Shown here one piece after another: positions 39,176 to 51,040 of a stretch of 64,000 bases of DNA. Position numbers and translations under genes: made by a program. The stretch covers positions 45,168,338 to 45,232,337 of the forward strand of contig OX457061.1 in NCBI GenBank assembly GCA_949752795.1. The letters are read 5' to 3'. Below the pieces are notes generated by a model. It was given only the letters and a program-made list of their open reading frames with translations. It was not told where the DNA came from and searched no databases. The number at the start of each line of letters is the position of its first letter. The first letter of the stretch is position 1. The DNA is from Hyperoodon ampullatus. Its lineage: Eukaryota; Chordata; Mammalia; Artiodactyla; Ziphiidae.

Positions 39176-41704
39176 GTAAATCTAACCCCTCAGGTCCTAG
39201 CCATAGGGCTGTCTCACAATACGGCAGCTACTACTTCTTCAAGACCAGCAGGAGAATTGTCACTCCAGGCTGCTCAGTGTCTTACATAACATAATGTAAT
39301 CACAGGAATGATTCTCCCATCCAATTCACAAGGCTTGGTCACTTTGAAAAGGTGGGGATTATTCAGAGCATGTACACAAAGAAGTGGGAATATGGGGGCT
39401 ACTGAAGAATTCTGCTTACCACAGTTGGCCTTGTTCTACTGTCCAAAAGTTGAGATGGATATATTTGCACTGGACTCAATTTCTCTCTCTCTATTTCCTG
39501 CATATATAATATGAAATGCAAACTTTTGTCTCAGCTGAGAGGCGCAAGATGTATCAGATACATGGTTTACCAATGTGGGGAAATGACATATGAGCTTTGC
39601 TTGGTCATCACATAATGGGATCAGAAGTTTGAAATTCAACACTTCTCACTCAGTTCTAGTACTGGAGGCCGACTCTGCTCTGGTCTGTAAAATGGTGTTT
39701 GATACTGTTTGGAGCATTATAGAGATACTTAATTTTTTACAGTGAAAGATTTACCAAAGTCTGACTGCCAGCACATACATACATATAACAATGCTATCTA
39801 TTGATTACAGAAATGATAGGCAATCAAAGAGTAAGTTCAACTGGGTCCATAATTCTTTATTTTCTAAAAAAAATAAAATCTGATGTGAATATGATAAAAT
39901 GTTCCTATTTGTACTTTCTGTCTTTGTGGATGTTATTCTTTTTCCGTATTTACATAAAGAATAAGTAAATCACTATGATATAAATTTGCTGACATATTCT
40001 TCTTTGTAAAATATTCAAAATTTTCCTATAACTTCCTTAGGAATAGTAAGCCTTGAGTAGATACTCATGAGAAAACTCTTGCAGGGCTGTGTTTGTTTGA
40101 GAGAGTTTGAGAGAGTTCCTGAACCTACTAATTGGTTCCTCAGTGGTATCCCATTACTTGGATATCTAGTTCCATCTTAACAGGCTTATCAGATCTTTCT
40201 GGGTCAGAGTAACTTCAGTGTTAAGTAAGGCTCTGAAGAAGGCTCTTGTACCTGTAGGGGCTCCTATAGGGTAGATTACAATAGGCTTCTGTTAAAAGCC
40301 TCTCCCATTTACTGGGTGAAGAAGAGGTTAAGGGGTGGTGCTCATTCCCAGCTATAGAAAGTTGGATCAATTTATGATGTAGTGGCAAAGGATAATTTCT
40401 CATGACTCATCATCCTAGTCATTGTCTATCACAAGATTTCCCAAAGTATGTTATCAAGAGCACAAACTCTGTGGAAAGCCCACAGAAACTGAAACAAAAA
40501 CAAAAAACCCAAAACTAAAAGCTTCCATGGTCAAATACATTTAGGAAATATTAGATTAAACAAGTATAAACAGCTTTCTTTATCTCATCCAAGAAGGGAT
40601 ACAGTAGGATTCTTTTCCAAATGTACTTGTGTTTTAGAAATGTATTTGATCACAGTAGTATCTTTTCACTCTTTTGAGAAACATGCTCTAACAAGATTAT
40701 CTCTGATTTTTAAAATCCTTGAGCAGCCACAAAGCAAGCTGATCTTTCTAAAAAGTCATGCTGATAACTACAAGCAAGCTCTCCTTACCTACCAATTCAC
40801 TGGCTCTCAAAGGCTGCTCTGTTATCTCCAATTCCTCACTAGCTCTTTCTGGATGCTAAAACAGAAAAGAAATGCCTCCTATTTCTTTCTTTTCCTCTCT
40901 TTCCTCTTAATTCTTCAAAAAATTAGAGACAGATTATATAACCTTGGCCTTCCCCTGAGTATATTGCTGGAAATATTCAAAAGCACTCCTTAGTACCTTG
41001 TGAGGTACTCTAAACACTTAAAAATACCAAGGGCAACTCAATAGGACTCCTTTAGGAATCTTTTTATAAGCTCAAGATGTGAATGATTCCTCAATAGAAC
41101 AGACTAGAAAGACCAGAAATAAGCTCCAATACATACAGGAATTTAGTATATGCTAAAGGTGGTATTTAAATCCATGGAGAAGAGATTCTTGAATAAACGG
41201 TGTTGAGACAACTCGGTAGAAAGCCAGAAAAAAATAAAGTTGAATCTACAACTCACACCTGAACCAAAATAAATTCCAGATGAATCAGAGTTCTAACATA
41301 AAAAATAAAACTGTGAAAAAGACTAAAAAAGAAAAGAAAAAAACATTCTTGTGGCCTGAGCTGACATAATACATGCTCAGCACTGTCCTTGTAAGTGACA
41401 GGCCGCAATGAAATTGAAACTTTGATAGGAAAAGCAGGATCCAGCTCTTCACCTGAGGCTGGGAAATGGTTTGATTAGGCAGAAGAGAAAAAAGCTAAAA
41501 GATGTTTGTCTGTCGTCATGACAATGAGAAGCTATTAAGTTAATCATGTAATCAAGTGTGGCATATCTGGGGGACAGTAGGAGCCCTGATGGAGATAAAA
41601 GGGAGAGATGTTTGGATATATAAGATGGGACCAGACTGTAGAGGAATTTGGATGCCCAGATGAAGAGTTTACCCTTGAGTCTCTGGGGATTGATGAGCTA
41701 GGGT

Positions 41705-42150
41705 GCAGGATTTCTCAATCTCAGGACTATTGACATTTTTGACCAGATACTTTTTTTTTTTTTTTTTTTGCGGTACGCGGGCCTCTCACTGTTGTGGCCT
41801 CCCCCGTTGCGGAGCACAGGCTCCGGACGCGCAGGCTCAGCGGCCATGGCTCACGGGCCCAGCCGCTCCACGACATGTGGGATCCTCCCGTACCGGGGCA
41901 CGAACCCGCGTCCCCTGCATCAGCAGGCGGACTCTCAACCACTGCGCCACCAGGGAAGCCCGACCAGATAATTTTTTGTTATAGGTGGCTGGGCCTGTGC
42001 ATCATAGGATGTTTAGTAGCATCCCTGGCACCTACGTACTAGATACTACTAGCATCTCCCCCTTTTTGAATTGTGACAACCAAAAATGTCTCCAGATATT
42101 GCCAAATGTTTCCTGGGGAACAAAATTACCACTGATTCAGAACGACTGAG
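41705..42150 (+). mobile_element. MER20-like hAT element, split by a SINE
   Basis: Left part: tctcaggactattgacattt. Right part: cataggatgtttagtagcat, gtgacaaccaaaaatgtctc, ggggaacaaaattaccactg. Together these match MER20 as I know it. The SINE at 41750-41961 interrupts it. Confidence 0.75.
41750..41961 (-). mobile_element. Cetacean SINE inserted in a MER20-like element
   Basis: Reverse copy starting with a T-run and ending in the head complement. Duplication gaccagata at 41741-41749 and 41962-41970. It splits the MER20-like sequence. Confidence 0.94.
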
Positions 42151-42254
42151 TTCCAGAATGACAGAATAATTGATGTTTAAGAAGGACTGTCCAGCTGTGG
42201 TTGTAGAATGAACAGGAAATCAAGGACAGGAGCCCAAGAGAATGTATTAGAGGC

Positions 42255-42722
42255 TAGGTATGGTATATTGTTATAGTAAGGGCCCCCGATAAAGTACATC
42301 TCCCTGTATCCATGACCTTGTATAATCCCCTCCTCCATTGACTTAGGGCTTGGCCATGTGACTTGCTTTGATCAATGGAATATCAACAAACATGACACAA
42401 GCTGAGGCTAGAAAAGCATTTGTGCACTGGGGCTTACGCTCATGAGACACTGCCACCATATGACAAAGCCGGTGCTAGCCTCCTAAAGACATATCCAGCT
42501 ATCAGCCAGCACCAAATTCAGACATGAGTTAGACACAATACCATGCAGCCACAATAAAGCTATCATGACTACATGATCCTAGGCAGGCCAGCAGAAAAAC
42601 CACCTACTGGAGCCCTGCCCAAGTTGATGGCAATGAAATTATGAACAAATAAAATGGTTGATGTTTTAAATCACTAGGTGTTTGTTGTGTTGTTATGTAG
42701 TGATAGATAACTGTTACAGTAG
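42255..42722 (+). mobile_element. MLT1-like solo LTR
   Basis: Contains acttagggcttggccatgtg, a run near 42405 to 42470 typical of MLT1, and an end reading gtagtgatagataactgtta. A MaLR LTR without internal viral sequence. Confidence 0.65.
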
Positions 42723-43078
42723 GTCTGGAGCAGATTCACATCAGTGGAAATGAGATGTGTACACAAGACATTTGGAATAATCCATGTTTCTTGACGACTC
42801 TTCAATGAAGGGGCTTACAGAAAGGACAAAGCAGGTGAAAGAATATAAGAATTTACAATTGAGTGCAAAGGTCAGAGTGAGTTAATGAAGGAAGTTGCAT
42901 GAGCAGTCTTCAAAAAAAAGCACTTCTGCCTAAGCAGTTAAAAATATTATTAACTCATCTATTTTGAAAAATACAGCTATTTATTAACTGCTAACAGAAT
43001 AATGATAATATTTCAGCGATTCGGTTTAATAAGTAGATTTGTAAAGCTTTAAAGGCATTACCAAGCTAGCCATTTCTT

Positions 43079-43351
43079 TTTTTTAATAAATTTATTTATT
43101 TTTGGCTGCATTGGGTCTTCGTTGCGGTGCGCAGGCTTCTCATTGTGGTAGCTTCTCTTGTTGCGAAGCACGGGCTCTACACACGCGGGCTTCAGTAGCT
43201 GTGGCTCACAGGCTCTAGAGCGCAGGCTCAGTAGTTGTGGCCCACGGGCTTTGTTGCTCCGTGGCATGTGGGATCTTCCAGGACCAGGGCTTGAACCCAT
43301 GTCCCCAGCATTGGCAGGCGGATTCTTAACCACTGCGCCACCAGGGAAGCC
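43079..43351 (-). mobile_element. Cetacean SINE (long form)
   Basis: Reverse long-form copy (ttggctgcattgggtcttcg). Duplication ccatttctt at 43070-43078 and 43352-43360. A short-form copy lies 75 bases further on in opposite orientation. Confidence 0.93.
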
Positions 43352-43426
43352 CCATTTCTTCTTTATATGGAAAAAATCAACCTTTAGAATAAACAGGAAA
43401 GCACATAAACTCAAAAATTGGTAACA

Positions 43427-43616
43427 GGGCTTCCCTGGTGGTGCAGTGGTTGAGAGTTCACCTGCCGATGCAGGGGACACGGGTTTGTGCCCCAGTCCGG
43501 GAGGATCCCACATGCCGCGGAGCGGCTGGGCCCGTGAGCCATGGCCGCTGAGGCTGCGTGTCCGGAGCCTGTGTTCCACAACGAGAGAGGCCACAACAGT
43601 GAGAGGCCCGCGTACC

Positions 43617-43659
<43 letters not shown>
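43427..43659 (+). mobile_element. Cetacean SINE with very long A-tail
   Basis: Short-form copy ending in about 39 consecutive A residues. Duplication ggtaaca at 43420-43426 and near 43662-43668. The long uninterrupted tail suggests a recent insertion. Confidence 0.93.
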
Positions 43660-43661
<2 letters not shown>

Positions 43662-44799
43662 GGTAACAATTTACATTGCACTGATAATAAAATTCATTTC
43701 AATGTATTAGGTATCTACTTGTATAGTACTGTATTCACTTAGCGATTAGATTGCTAAGTCCAGGGCTTCTAATGGAACACCTCTCATAATTTACCAGTTA
43801 AATTTACAGATGGCAATTATCAGTGGTATTTACAGCTTGACAGATGCTGTGAGTGTTGATTTTATTTATTGTACTATACAAGAAGAAACAGTTCCTCAGA
43901 TGTTTAGCACTTAGTTTTCTGTTTAAGAACACAAGCTTGAGGAACTGTGCCAGTCAAATCCTCTATTTTTATTATATCGAAAACAAAATAGTAAGCAATA
44001 AAGAGAATCCAGAATGAGAATAAGTGAAATACAGAGTCATAACTAAAAGAAATGGAAATAACTAAAAGAAAATCTAAAAAGTGGCGGAGATTGACGTGAA
44101 TAAAGTAAAAATAACCCAAATGCATTTTCACAGGCTATGAGAATCACCAAAGGGAACATATACATAAATCATGACAGAGTGAGGGTCTCTTGGAAATAAG
44201 ACAAGATTTTTTTAAAGGATAAAAATGGATGAATTTTAAAGATCTTATACCCATGAAGCAGCCAATATTAAACAATAGCATTGCTGAAATAAATGTTTAA
44301 GATCAAAGGGTAACATACATCTGCATAATTTCCATAAGATTGATTGAAAGGGGAAAAAAAGCTACCTCAGTCCTTGTTTAAATATTGCTGCCTGCCAAGG
44401 ATTTTGGTTATTAATTTTCTCTCAGGTTGAGGAGACAAGGACCGAGAAAAATTATTTGGATTTGAGCATCTGGAAGATCTATGTGATTCCTACTGTGCAT
44501 TAACTTAACCTTAACGTTGGAGGGACATGCATTAAAGAAAGCCAGTAAAATCAGAGAATGGGGTCTTCTGGTAAATCTCATACTTTGGTTTGTAAGAAAA
44601 CTTGTATACACGGAAGTTTACCAATTTTCCGGAATCAGAAAATAATAAAATACACATAACGTTAACCAATTTGGAATCCTACCCCTGCCTTCCTTTGCCC
44701 TCTCTATCCAGTGAGTTAGCTTCTCATACCAGCTCTCGATTTACCCGAGCACACACTGTTTATGCCGAAGGGCCTGGCAACGCTTCTGTCTCACCCCCA

Positions 44800-45700
44800 G
44801 TTCCGGCCGGCCTCCCCAACTCCAGGAGCCCCAAACACAGGTTCCAGAGGCCAGCACGGAAAGCACAGCCGGACTCTCGAAGGCGTGGGAACCGGAGCGG
44901 GGCGCTCCTCCTCCCAGGCTGGGCGGAGCCGGGCCTCGCTGGGCAAGTGCGTGAGGCCGCGCCGGGCGCTCAATCGCGGCGGGCGCTGCTGCGCGGTGCG
45001 CGGGGCCAGGGGCGTGCTCGCACCGCTCTGGGGCTGAGCCCGGCCAGGGTACGCGCGCGGAGCCTCTCGGAGCGCGCCGTCCCGACCCACCCAGGCGCTT
45101 CGCCCCGCCCCGACGTTCCCGCCAGTGGCCTAACCTGCTTGACTCGCCGAACTCGCCGCAGCCCCCGGCGGCAGCAGGTGGCCTTGGACTAGCCGCTGTC
45201 ACCGCTGCCCGAGTGGCCCGCGCGGCCCGGAGCCCTCTCGGTCGCCCCCGACAGGCGGGATGGAGCCGGACGGGGACCTGGAGGAGCTGGCCCGGCTGCG
45301 CTCCGTCTTCGCCGCCTGCGACGCGAACCGCTCGGGGCGCCTGGAGCGCGAGGAGTTCAGCGCGCTGTGCGCGGAGCTGCGCGTGCGGCCGGCCGACGCC
45401 GAGGCCGTGTTCCAGCGGCTCGACGCCGACCGCGACGGCGCCATCACCTTCCAGGAGTTCGCGCGCGGCTTCCGCGGGGCCCACCGCGGGAGACGGCGCT
45501 GGGGCCGGGGGCCGCGGGAGCCCGCGTTCACTGCGGCCCTGGTGGGGTCCGACCCCGGGGACAGCCAGGAGGACGAGGGCGACGAGGACGCGGCGGCGGC
45601 ACGGGCCGCCCACTGGGACTCGGCGAGCCCGGGCCAGGCTTGGCAGGACTTCCAGGCGCGACTCGGGGACGAGGTCAAGTTCATCCCCAGGTGCGTGTGT
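44800..45700 (+). promoter_or_regulatory. RASEF: CpG island / putative RASEF promoter and 5' UTR
   Basis: The stretch is strongly GC- and CpG-rich in an otherwise AT-rich window, and it begins about 450 bases before the RASEF start codon. It contains GC-box-like Sp1 motifs: ccccgcccc near 45100 and gggcgg near 44923. No TATA box at a useful distance is apparent, consistent with a dispersed CpG-island promoter. The transcription start cannot be fixed from sequence. Upstream ATGs (for example near 44762) may lie outside the transcript. Confidence 0.75.
45260..45690 (+). CDS. RASEF: RASEF (Rab45) exon 1, coding part: N-terminal EF-hand pair
   Basis: This exon encodes the first 143 residues plus two bases of a split codon. 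The protein starts [20 protein letters not shown] and has two canonical EF-hand loops. Loop 1 spans residues 21-32 (D21, N23, S25, G26, E29, E32) and loop 2 spans 55-66 (D55, D57, D59, G60, T63, E66). An acidic linker ([13 protein letters not shown]) follows, then [17 protein letters not shown], which I recognise as the RASEF N-terminus. RASEF is an atypical Rab GTPase of about 740 residues: EF-hands, a coiled coil, then a C-terminal Rab domain; only the EF-hand part is here. The ATG has G at -3 and G at +4, a strong Kozak context. The exon ends in AG with donor GTGCGT at 45691, and the split codon AG|n fits the expected Arg. Exon 2 (human sequence continues EEQVSTLYQN) was not found to the right, so intron 1 exceeds 18 kb. 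GC content is very high, as expected for a CpG-island first exon. Identification is from recall of the human protein, not a search. Confidence 0.93.
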
Positions 45701-45796
45701 GGTTTGCAGAGCGGAAGGTGGTGGTGGTGTTACCTCCCTGGGACACTGCCATCTCTCCCTCTTAACACTCGGAGTGTGCAGACCCAGTGGACCCCC

Positions 45797-45968
45797 CCTC
45801 CCTCTCTCTCTCCCCCTCTCTGTCTCTCTCTCTCTGTCTCTCTCTCTCTCTCTCTCTGTCTGTCTCTCTGTCTGTCTCTCTGTCTCTCTGTCTCTCTCTC
45901 TCTCTGTCTCTCTCTCTCTCTGTCTGTCTCTCTGTCTCTCTCTCTGTCTCTCTCTCTCTCTGTCTCTC
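45797..45968. repeat. Pyrimidine microsatellite (CT / CTGT) in RASEF intron 1
   Basis: About 170 bases of almost pure CT dinucleotides with regular G interruptions (tctctctgtctc, ctgtctgtctct), beginning 107 bases after the exon 1 donor. It opens spurious reading frames on both strands. Confidence 0.95.
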
Positions 45969-45996
45969 GCTTTCCTCCATTCACCGACGCACTTTT

Positions 45997-46391
45997 TTAA
46001 AAAACATCTTTATTAGAGTATAATTGCTTTACAATAGTGTGTTAGTTTCCGCTTTATAACAAAGTGAATCAGCTATATGTATACATACATCCCCATATCT
46101 CCTCCCGCTTGCGTCTGCCTCCCACACTCCCCATCCCACCCCTCTAGGTGGTCACAAAGCTCCAACCAGGGTCCTTTTTTTTTTTATCTTTATTGGAGTA
46201 TAATTGCTTTACAATGGTGTGTTAGTTTCTGCTCTATAACAAAGTGAATCAGCTATACATATACATATGTTCCCACATCTCCTCCCTCTTGCGTCTCCCT
46301 CCCTCCCACCCTCCCTATCCCACCCCTCCAGGTGGTCACACAGCACCGAGCTGATCTCCCTGTGCTATGCGGCTGCTTCCCACTAGCTCTC
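45997..46391 (-). mobile_element. Two head-to-tail L1 3' ends inside one target-site duplication
   Basis: Two minus-strand copies of the L1 3' terminus lie side by side: 45997-46165 and about 46172-46391. A 15-base direct repeat, caccgacgcactttt, flanks the pair at 45982-45996 and 46392-46406. One duplication around both copies suggests a single event, or a second L1 inserted into or duplicated within the first. They sit about 300 bases into RASEF intron 1. Confidence 0.88.
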
Positions 46392-46749
46392 CACCGACGC
46401 ACTTTTAACTCTTCCAAGACGGGATCTCCTAGAGTTAAGGAAAAGGAATGCGTTCCGAGTCACAGTTCGGGGAGAAAGTTTCACTTGCTCATTTCTCAGT
46501 TTCACAAGCCAGAGTGAAATCCACAGCGTCCGGAGATTATTCCGGGACGCTGGTTTAGGAGCGCTCCCCGAACCTCAGAGACTTGATTACATCACCTCCT
46601 ACTCCTGGCCTCCAGGCTGCACCCGGAGCAGCAATGCTCCGTGACCCGGGCCGCTAGCCAATTTGCCATTCTCTATGGTGGTTTTTGTGTTTGTTGTTTT
46701 CCTGCTACTACGTAGAAAACAAGACATTGTTGCGCATTTATATTGCTGC

Positions 46750-46965
46750 ACACAAAGATTCACCAATGCCTACTATGTGCTAGGCATTTTACAGGTTAAT
46801 TCGTTTAATACTCAGAATAACCTTGGGGGTGGACGTTCTTATCTGTGATTAATGGAGAAATTTAGACCTAAAGACGTTAAGGGACTTGCCCAGTTACTAA
46901 AAGAGCAGCATTTGATCCCAGATGTTGTGAATTTAAAAACTCTCACTTTTTATACCACAGAATAA
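46750..46965 (-). mobile_element. MIR SINE in RASEF intron 1
   Basis: Antisense MIR: tgcctactatgtgctaggca, gttaagggacttgcccagtt, gatcccagatgttgtgaatt. Confidence 0.8.
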
Positions 46966-47681
46966 AATCATACAGTAAACTCTCACTCTTGTGTCTGGGA
47001 CAGAAATAACATAGTATCAAGTTACTTAATTCTCAGGGGGAAAGGGGATGCCTGCAGGTTTGGGGCATGGTGGGAAAGATACTCAGGTTTTATTGAGATT
47101 AATTTGCATCTATCTCTGCCTAGAGTCATGGTATGTCTTGAGCTATTTTCACTTCTTCCTCAGGCGCTACAAACATCTTAATACTGTAAAATGTTTTTCT
47201 GCTCTCTGGATTTTTATTGAAATTTTATGCATCTCTGGTTGTCATTATTAGGAAGATCTGAACATTTTGCTTGGCAGTTCACATATCTGAGACATAAGAC
47301 TCAGAAAAGGAAATAGCCCTGGAAGGCAGCAGTGGCCTGGCTCACCCATTCACCGCTTAGACCTGCAGGGCTGGGAATCCTCACTTCCTCCTCCGCCCAG
47401 CTTCTCTCTCCTGTTTGGAAAGTTCAGGAATACTGGGCGTAGAAGGTTACTCACTGCACTATAATAGAGATTGTGTAGAGAAAGTGGACGTGATACCCAT
47501 CTTTTCTGTTATTTACAAATGAGTGAAAATGCAGTGTCTCCACCAGGGAAGTAGAAAAATTTAAACTTTGCTATAAGCCATATACTTTGAATCATCTTTC
47601 ATCTGTAACTTGGTTTGGGTCCAGCTAGTTTAAAAAGGTAACAATATTAAGAATAAGAAAAGGTAAGACCACACCGTATTT

Positions 47682-47685
<4 letters not shown>

Positions 47686-47730
<45 letters not shown>
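47686..47730. repeat. (AC)n microsatellite
   Basis: About 22 uninterrupted AC dinucleotides. Confidence 0.95.
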
Positions 47731-47732
<2 letters not shown>

Positions 47733-47894
47733 AACTACTTTTCAGAGTTGCTAAGTCTCAGCAGCCAATATTTGACACTTAACCTTTAAATGATGAAAAT
47801 GACCTTCTTAGGATCAGCATACAACCAGGTCTTAATATTATTGGTGACATTATTATTATCACGATGCCTTTCCGACTCTTGAGATGTTATTAAA

Positions 47895-47965
47895 TATAAT
47901 GGCACCAGCGTCACCTGGTAGACTTGTGTCCTAAGCCCCACCCCCGTCTTCTGCGAGATTAACAA
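47895..47965 (+). mobile_element. Short MER5-like fragment
   Basis: The run cacctggtagacttgtgtcc followed by taagccccacccccgtct resembles the middle of MER5A. Confidence 0.5.
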
Positions 47966-50036
47966 GTACAATATTTGCCTTCCTGTACTCGTTCAAGTGG
48001 AAAAGAACTAAACTGAATTGCTTCACCTGATTGTTACTATGGCAGCCATTAGCTGTTTTGGTAAATTGGGTTGCTTCTATTCTACTTCCTCATACAGCTG
48101 TTCATCTTCCCTTCTCCCATTCAAATGTGATAAAAATCTTTCATTATTGACAATGTCATTGCCATTATTTCAGCCAAATTAATTCTGCAAACATTGTTGA
48201 GTGCCTGTTTTGTGCCACTGTCTTAGGTACTGTCCTAGGTATTTGGAGACAAAGAGAAGGAGGAGATGTGGTTCATGCCCTCAAGAAGTTCATAGTGTGG
48301 GTGAAATATTTCTCAAAAATTTCCTCAGAGAACATGTAAAGGCAGGAGAGTTATTTGCAGGAAACTCCGTGTATTGTGGACATAACCCAATAGACTGCCT
48401 GCAAGCAGGAACTTTCTTTGAATTCTTGAGTTTTTACCTTAAAAAAAAAGAAGTCATGTTCACTTTATAATATACTGGGGCTTGGTTTAACATAAAATAT
48501 TATATATTCTTCCAGGGGGAAAATTGTCTCTCTGGGAAGGTGTGCCATTTCATCTGGTTCCTTAGTTTCCCACCTGGCACTCCATCTTCCCCCAGGTGGC
48601 ACCCTGTCCCATGCCTATCCTAGGGGGGTATTTGTGTACAGTTTAAGCAGAACAGATATCAGATATAGGAATGTTTGGTGCCTGCAAAAGCAAAACGTGG
48701 TAGTGATTTCCATTTCAAAGATCATTCAAACTCTTAGGTCAAAATATTAAACAAATTTGGGTTAAAGTCCTCAGTCATCAATAATTGTGATATTAGAGAG
48801 AAAATAATCTTGCACTGTGAAAGAATAAAAATGGTCTCTGGGTGGTGTGTTAAATTCTCAAGTTGGTCTTCTCTTAGAAACTGAGGGACTCCTTTCCTTA
48901 AAGGTTGGGGAGGGGAGTGTCCCATCATGTGACACTGTTAACCTGAGCTGGGCAGGTGTAAATGGTCCAGAGGGTCAGGATGGGCCGTTACCACTAGTTC
49001 CAGTAAGCTGGAACTAGGTCAGCCAGCAGGTGAAACCAGAATGGGCAAGGCAGTGTAGTTACGTAAGAGAATTCCGGAAGGAGGATTGTATCAGGCCAAG
49101 AAAAATCCATGAAGTGGGAAGAGAATGTCTGGGGAGAAACAGAGAGCAGAGTGTAATTACCTAGTGAAGCCAGTTTCTGGTGTCAGGGGCATTATCTTGG
49201 TGAAAGGGAGGTTTGTATCCAGTAGGTACTCAATAAATGTACTCAATAAATATTTGCTGAATGTTCTTTGATTCCCTGCTTCATATACTGAGAATGCAGT
49301 TAGTTCATGCTGCATGCATTCTCTTCATTTCTCTTGTTGGTTCCGTCCCTATATTTTCACATTCTGGTGAGAGCTGGTGTCTTCCGAGATTGGCAAGGAG
49401 AGAAGGATATAGGGTGTGTGTGTCTGTATGTGTGTGCACTGAGCATTCGACTGAGGCGGGGTCATGACAGGAATTCACCTCTCTCCTCTAGTCAGAGCGG
49501 AAGCTTTCAGAATGTTCTCAATTCCATTTGTAGTGATTGAGTGTTATCTGTGGACTGATTCACTTTAACTTAGAACCCACGTTCTCACAAACAGAAACAC
49601 GAGGGTCCAGCTGGCACCAGAACCACAGCGGACTTGTGAATGGGCACCAGTTTTGCCACAATAGCCAGATTAGACCCAGGGTGGGTGGGTGCCTCTGGTG
49701 TAACAGGGGTTAGCGTGATTGGGGACCTGCCAGACAGGGCTGGGGCGGGATTTGTTCAGGCACCAAAATCAGACCTGTGTGGTCAAGCTGTTTCACATGA
49801 TTTGTGCCCTTTCTACACACACAACGTTGAAGAAGAGTCTTCTGTTGAATAACTTAGAAACAGGAAATTTAATTGAGAAGAACCAAAACTACCCACGTGC
49901 GAACTTTTATATGGATTGTCAAAAAGGTTTACTTCGGCACGTCCATGTAACTATGAAGATGATGTCTAAAATGGAGAGGAAAAGCAACAGGTGACACCAA
50001 TCCCACTTAACTAGGACGTTTTAAAAAAACACGAAG

Positions 50037-50223
50037 GGGCTTCCCTGGTGGCGCAGTGGTTGAGAGTCCGCCTGCCGATGCAGGGGACACGGGTTCGTGC
50101 CCCGGTCTGGGAAGATCCCACATGCCGCGGAGCGGCTGGGCCCGTGAGCCATGGCCGTTGAGCCTGCGCGTCCGGAGCCTGTGCTCCGCAATGGGAGAGG
50201 CCACAACAGTGAGAGGCCCACGT

Positions 50224-50250
<27 letters not shown>
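50037..50250 (+). mobile_element. Cetacean SINE in RASEF intron 1
   Basis: Full-length short-form copy with a long A-tail. Duplication aaaaaaacacgaag at 50023-50036 and 50251-50264. Confidence 0.94.
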
Positions 50251-50257
<7 letters not shown>

Positions 50258-50950
50258 CACGAAGCTACAAGTAGGCAGAGGCATAGTTTCATGGTCAGGG
50301 ACTCCTTTACATTTCCGTTTCTTGGGGTCCACTTTAGGGCTTTTGCCTCTGATCGTCTTCTTGTAATAGTGCAGTTGCTTCATAAGCCCGCTTCACCTTC
50401 ATGATATGGTGCTTGGCAGGATGGGAAAGGGAGAGGAAAGATGGACGCAAAGAGAGAGGTAAACACAGAGAGGGCTGGAGACACGGAGTGAGAGGGGGAC
50501 AGGGTGAGAGGAGGCAGAAGACAAGCAGAGAGACTGATTGATTAGACAGTGCCTCAGTTTCCCCTCTCTTCCCACTCAGTGAGGGTATGGCCCTGAGACA
50601 GCTTGGGATGCAAGAGTTAAATCAGCTCTTCTCTGTTTGATCTCAGCTCTTGAGTATCTTCCACATGTGAGCATCTGGGTGCTTTGGACTGTGTTTTTAA
50701 TGTTTGAAGATAAGTATATTTTTTTCATCCATATTGCCAGTTATATCTGCTGCTCATCCAAGGAGATAAAGATTGGTTCCAGCCTTGAGACACCATAGTG
50801 GGTTGGACTTCAGTCCTGGAAGAGGTTCAAAGATGTTTTTGACTGTGTGTGATGCTTACCTTTGGCACTGGCTTTGAGGCCTATCAGCATGCTAGCCACA
50901 GGCTCTCCAGAGATTTCCTGCCTCTTCTGCATTCAGAACTGGGGATATAT

Positions 50951-50956
50951 ATGTGT

Positions 50957-50992
<36 letters not shown>

Positions 50993-51040
50993 ATATCTTT
51001 ATATGTCTCTCTCTATATATATAGATTATATATATCTTTA
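50951..51040. repeat. (GT)n then TA-rich microsatellite
   Basis: A GT run is followed by a ctctctatatatata tract, in RASEF intron 1. Confidence 0.9.

Larger units (their letters stand above)
39176..44800. other. Intergenic region left of RASEF, no gene seen
   Basis: Besides listed elements, a diverged repeat is possible at 39190-39425. The stretches 39430-41700, 42725-43065 and 43670-44700 show nothing recognisable. 44700-44800 begins the rise in GC towards the CpG island. Confidence 0.5.

Noticed and set aside
36915..42722. Retrovirus-derived internal genes around the MLT1-like LTRs
   Set aside because: Only LTR-like sequence is seen; no gag, pol or env signal was found.
43058..43681. 207-codon minus-strand frame, and similar frames over other SINEs (59076-59615, 4535-4954, 24370-24657)
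   Set aside because: They read through SINE sequence and its poly-A tail. The same peptide motifs recur at every SINE copy.
44741..45613. A 290-codon open frame antisense to RASEF exon 1, and a 196-codon frame at 44602-45192
   Set aside because: Long frames arise by chance in CpG-rich DNA, where stop codons are rare. Composition is Arg/Ala/Pro-rich without recognisable domains, and the sense frame is the known RASEF exon.
45730..45984. Arg/Glu and Ser/Leu repeat frames over the CT tract
   Set aside because: They are translations of the pyrimidine microsatellite.
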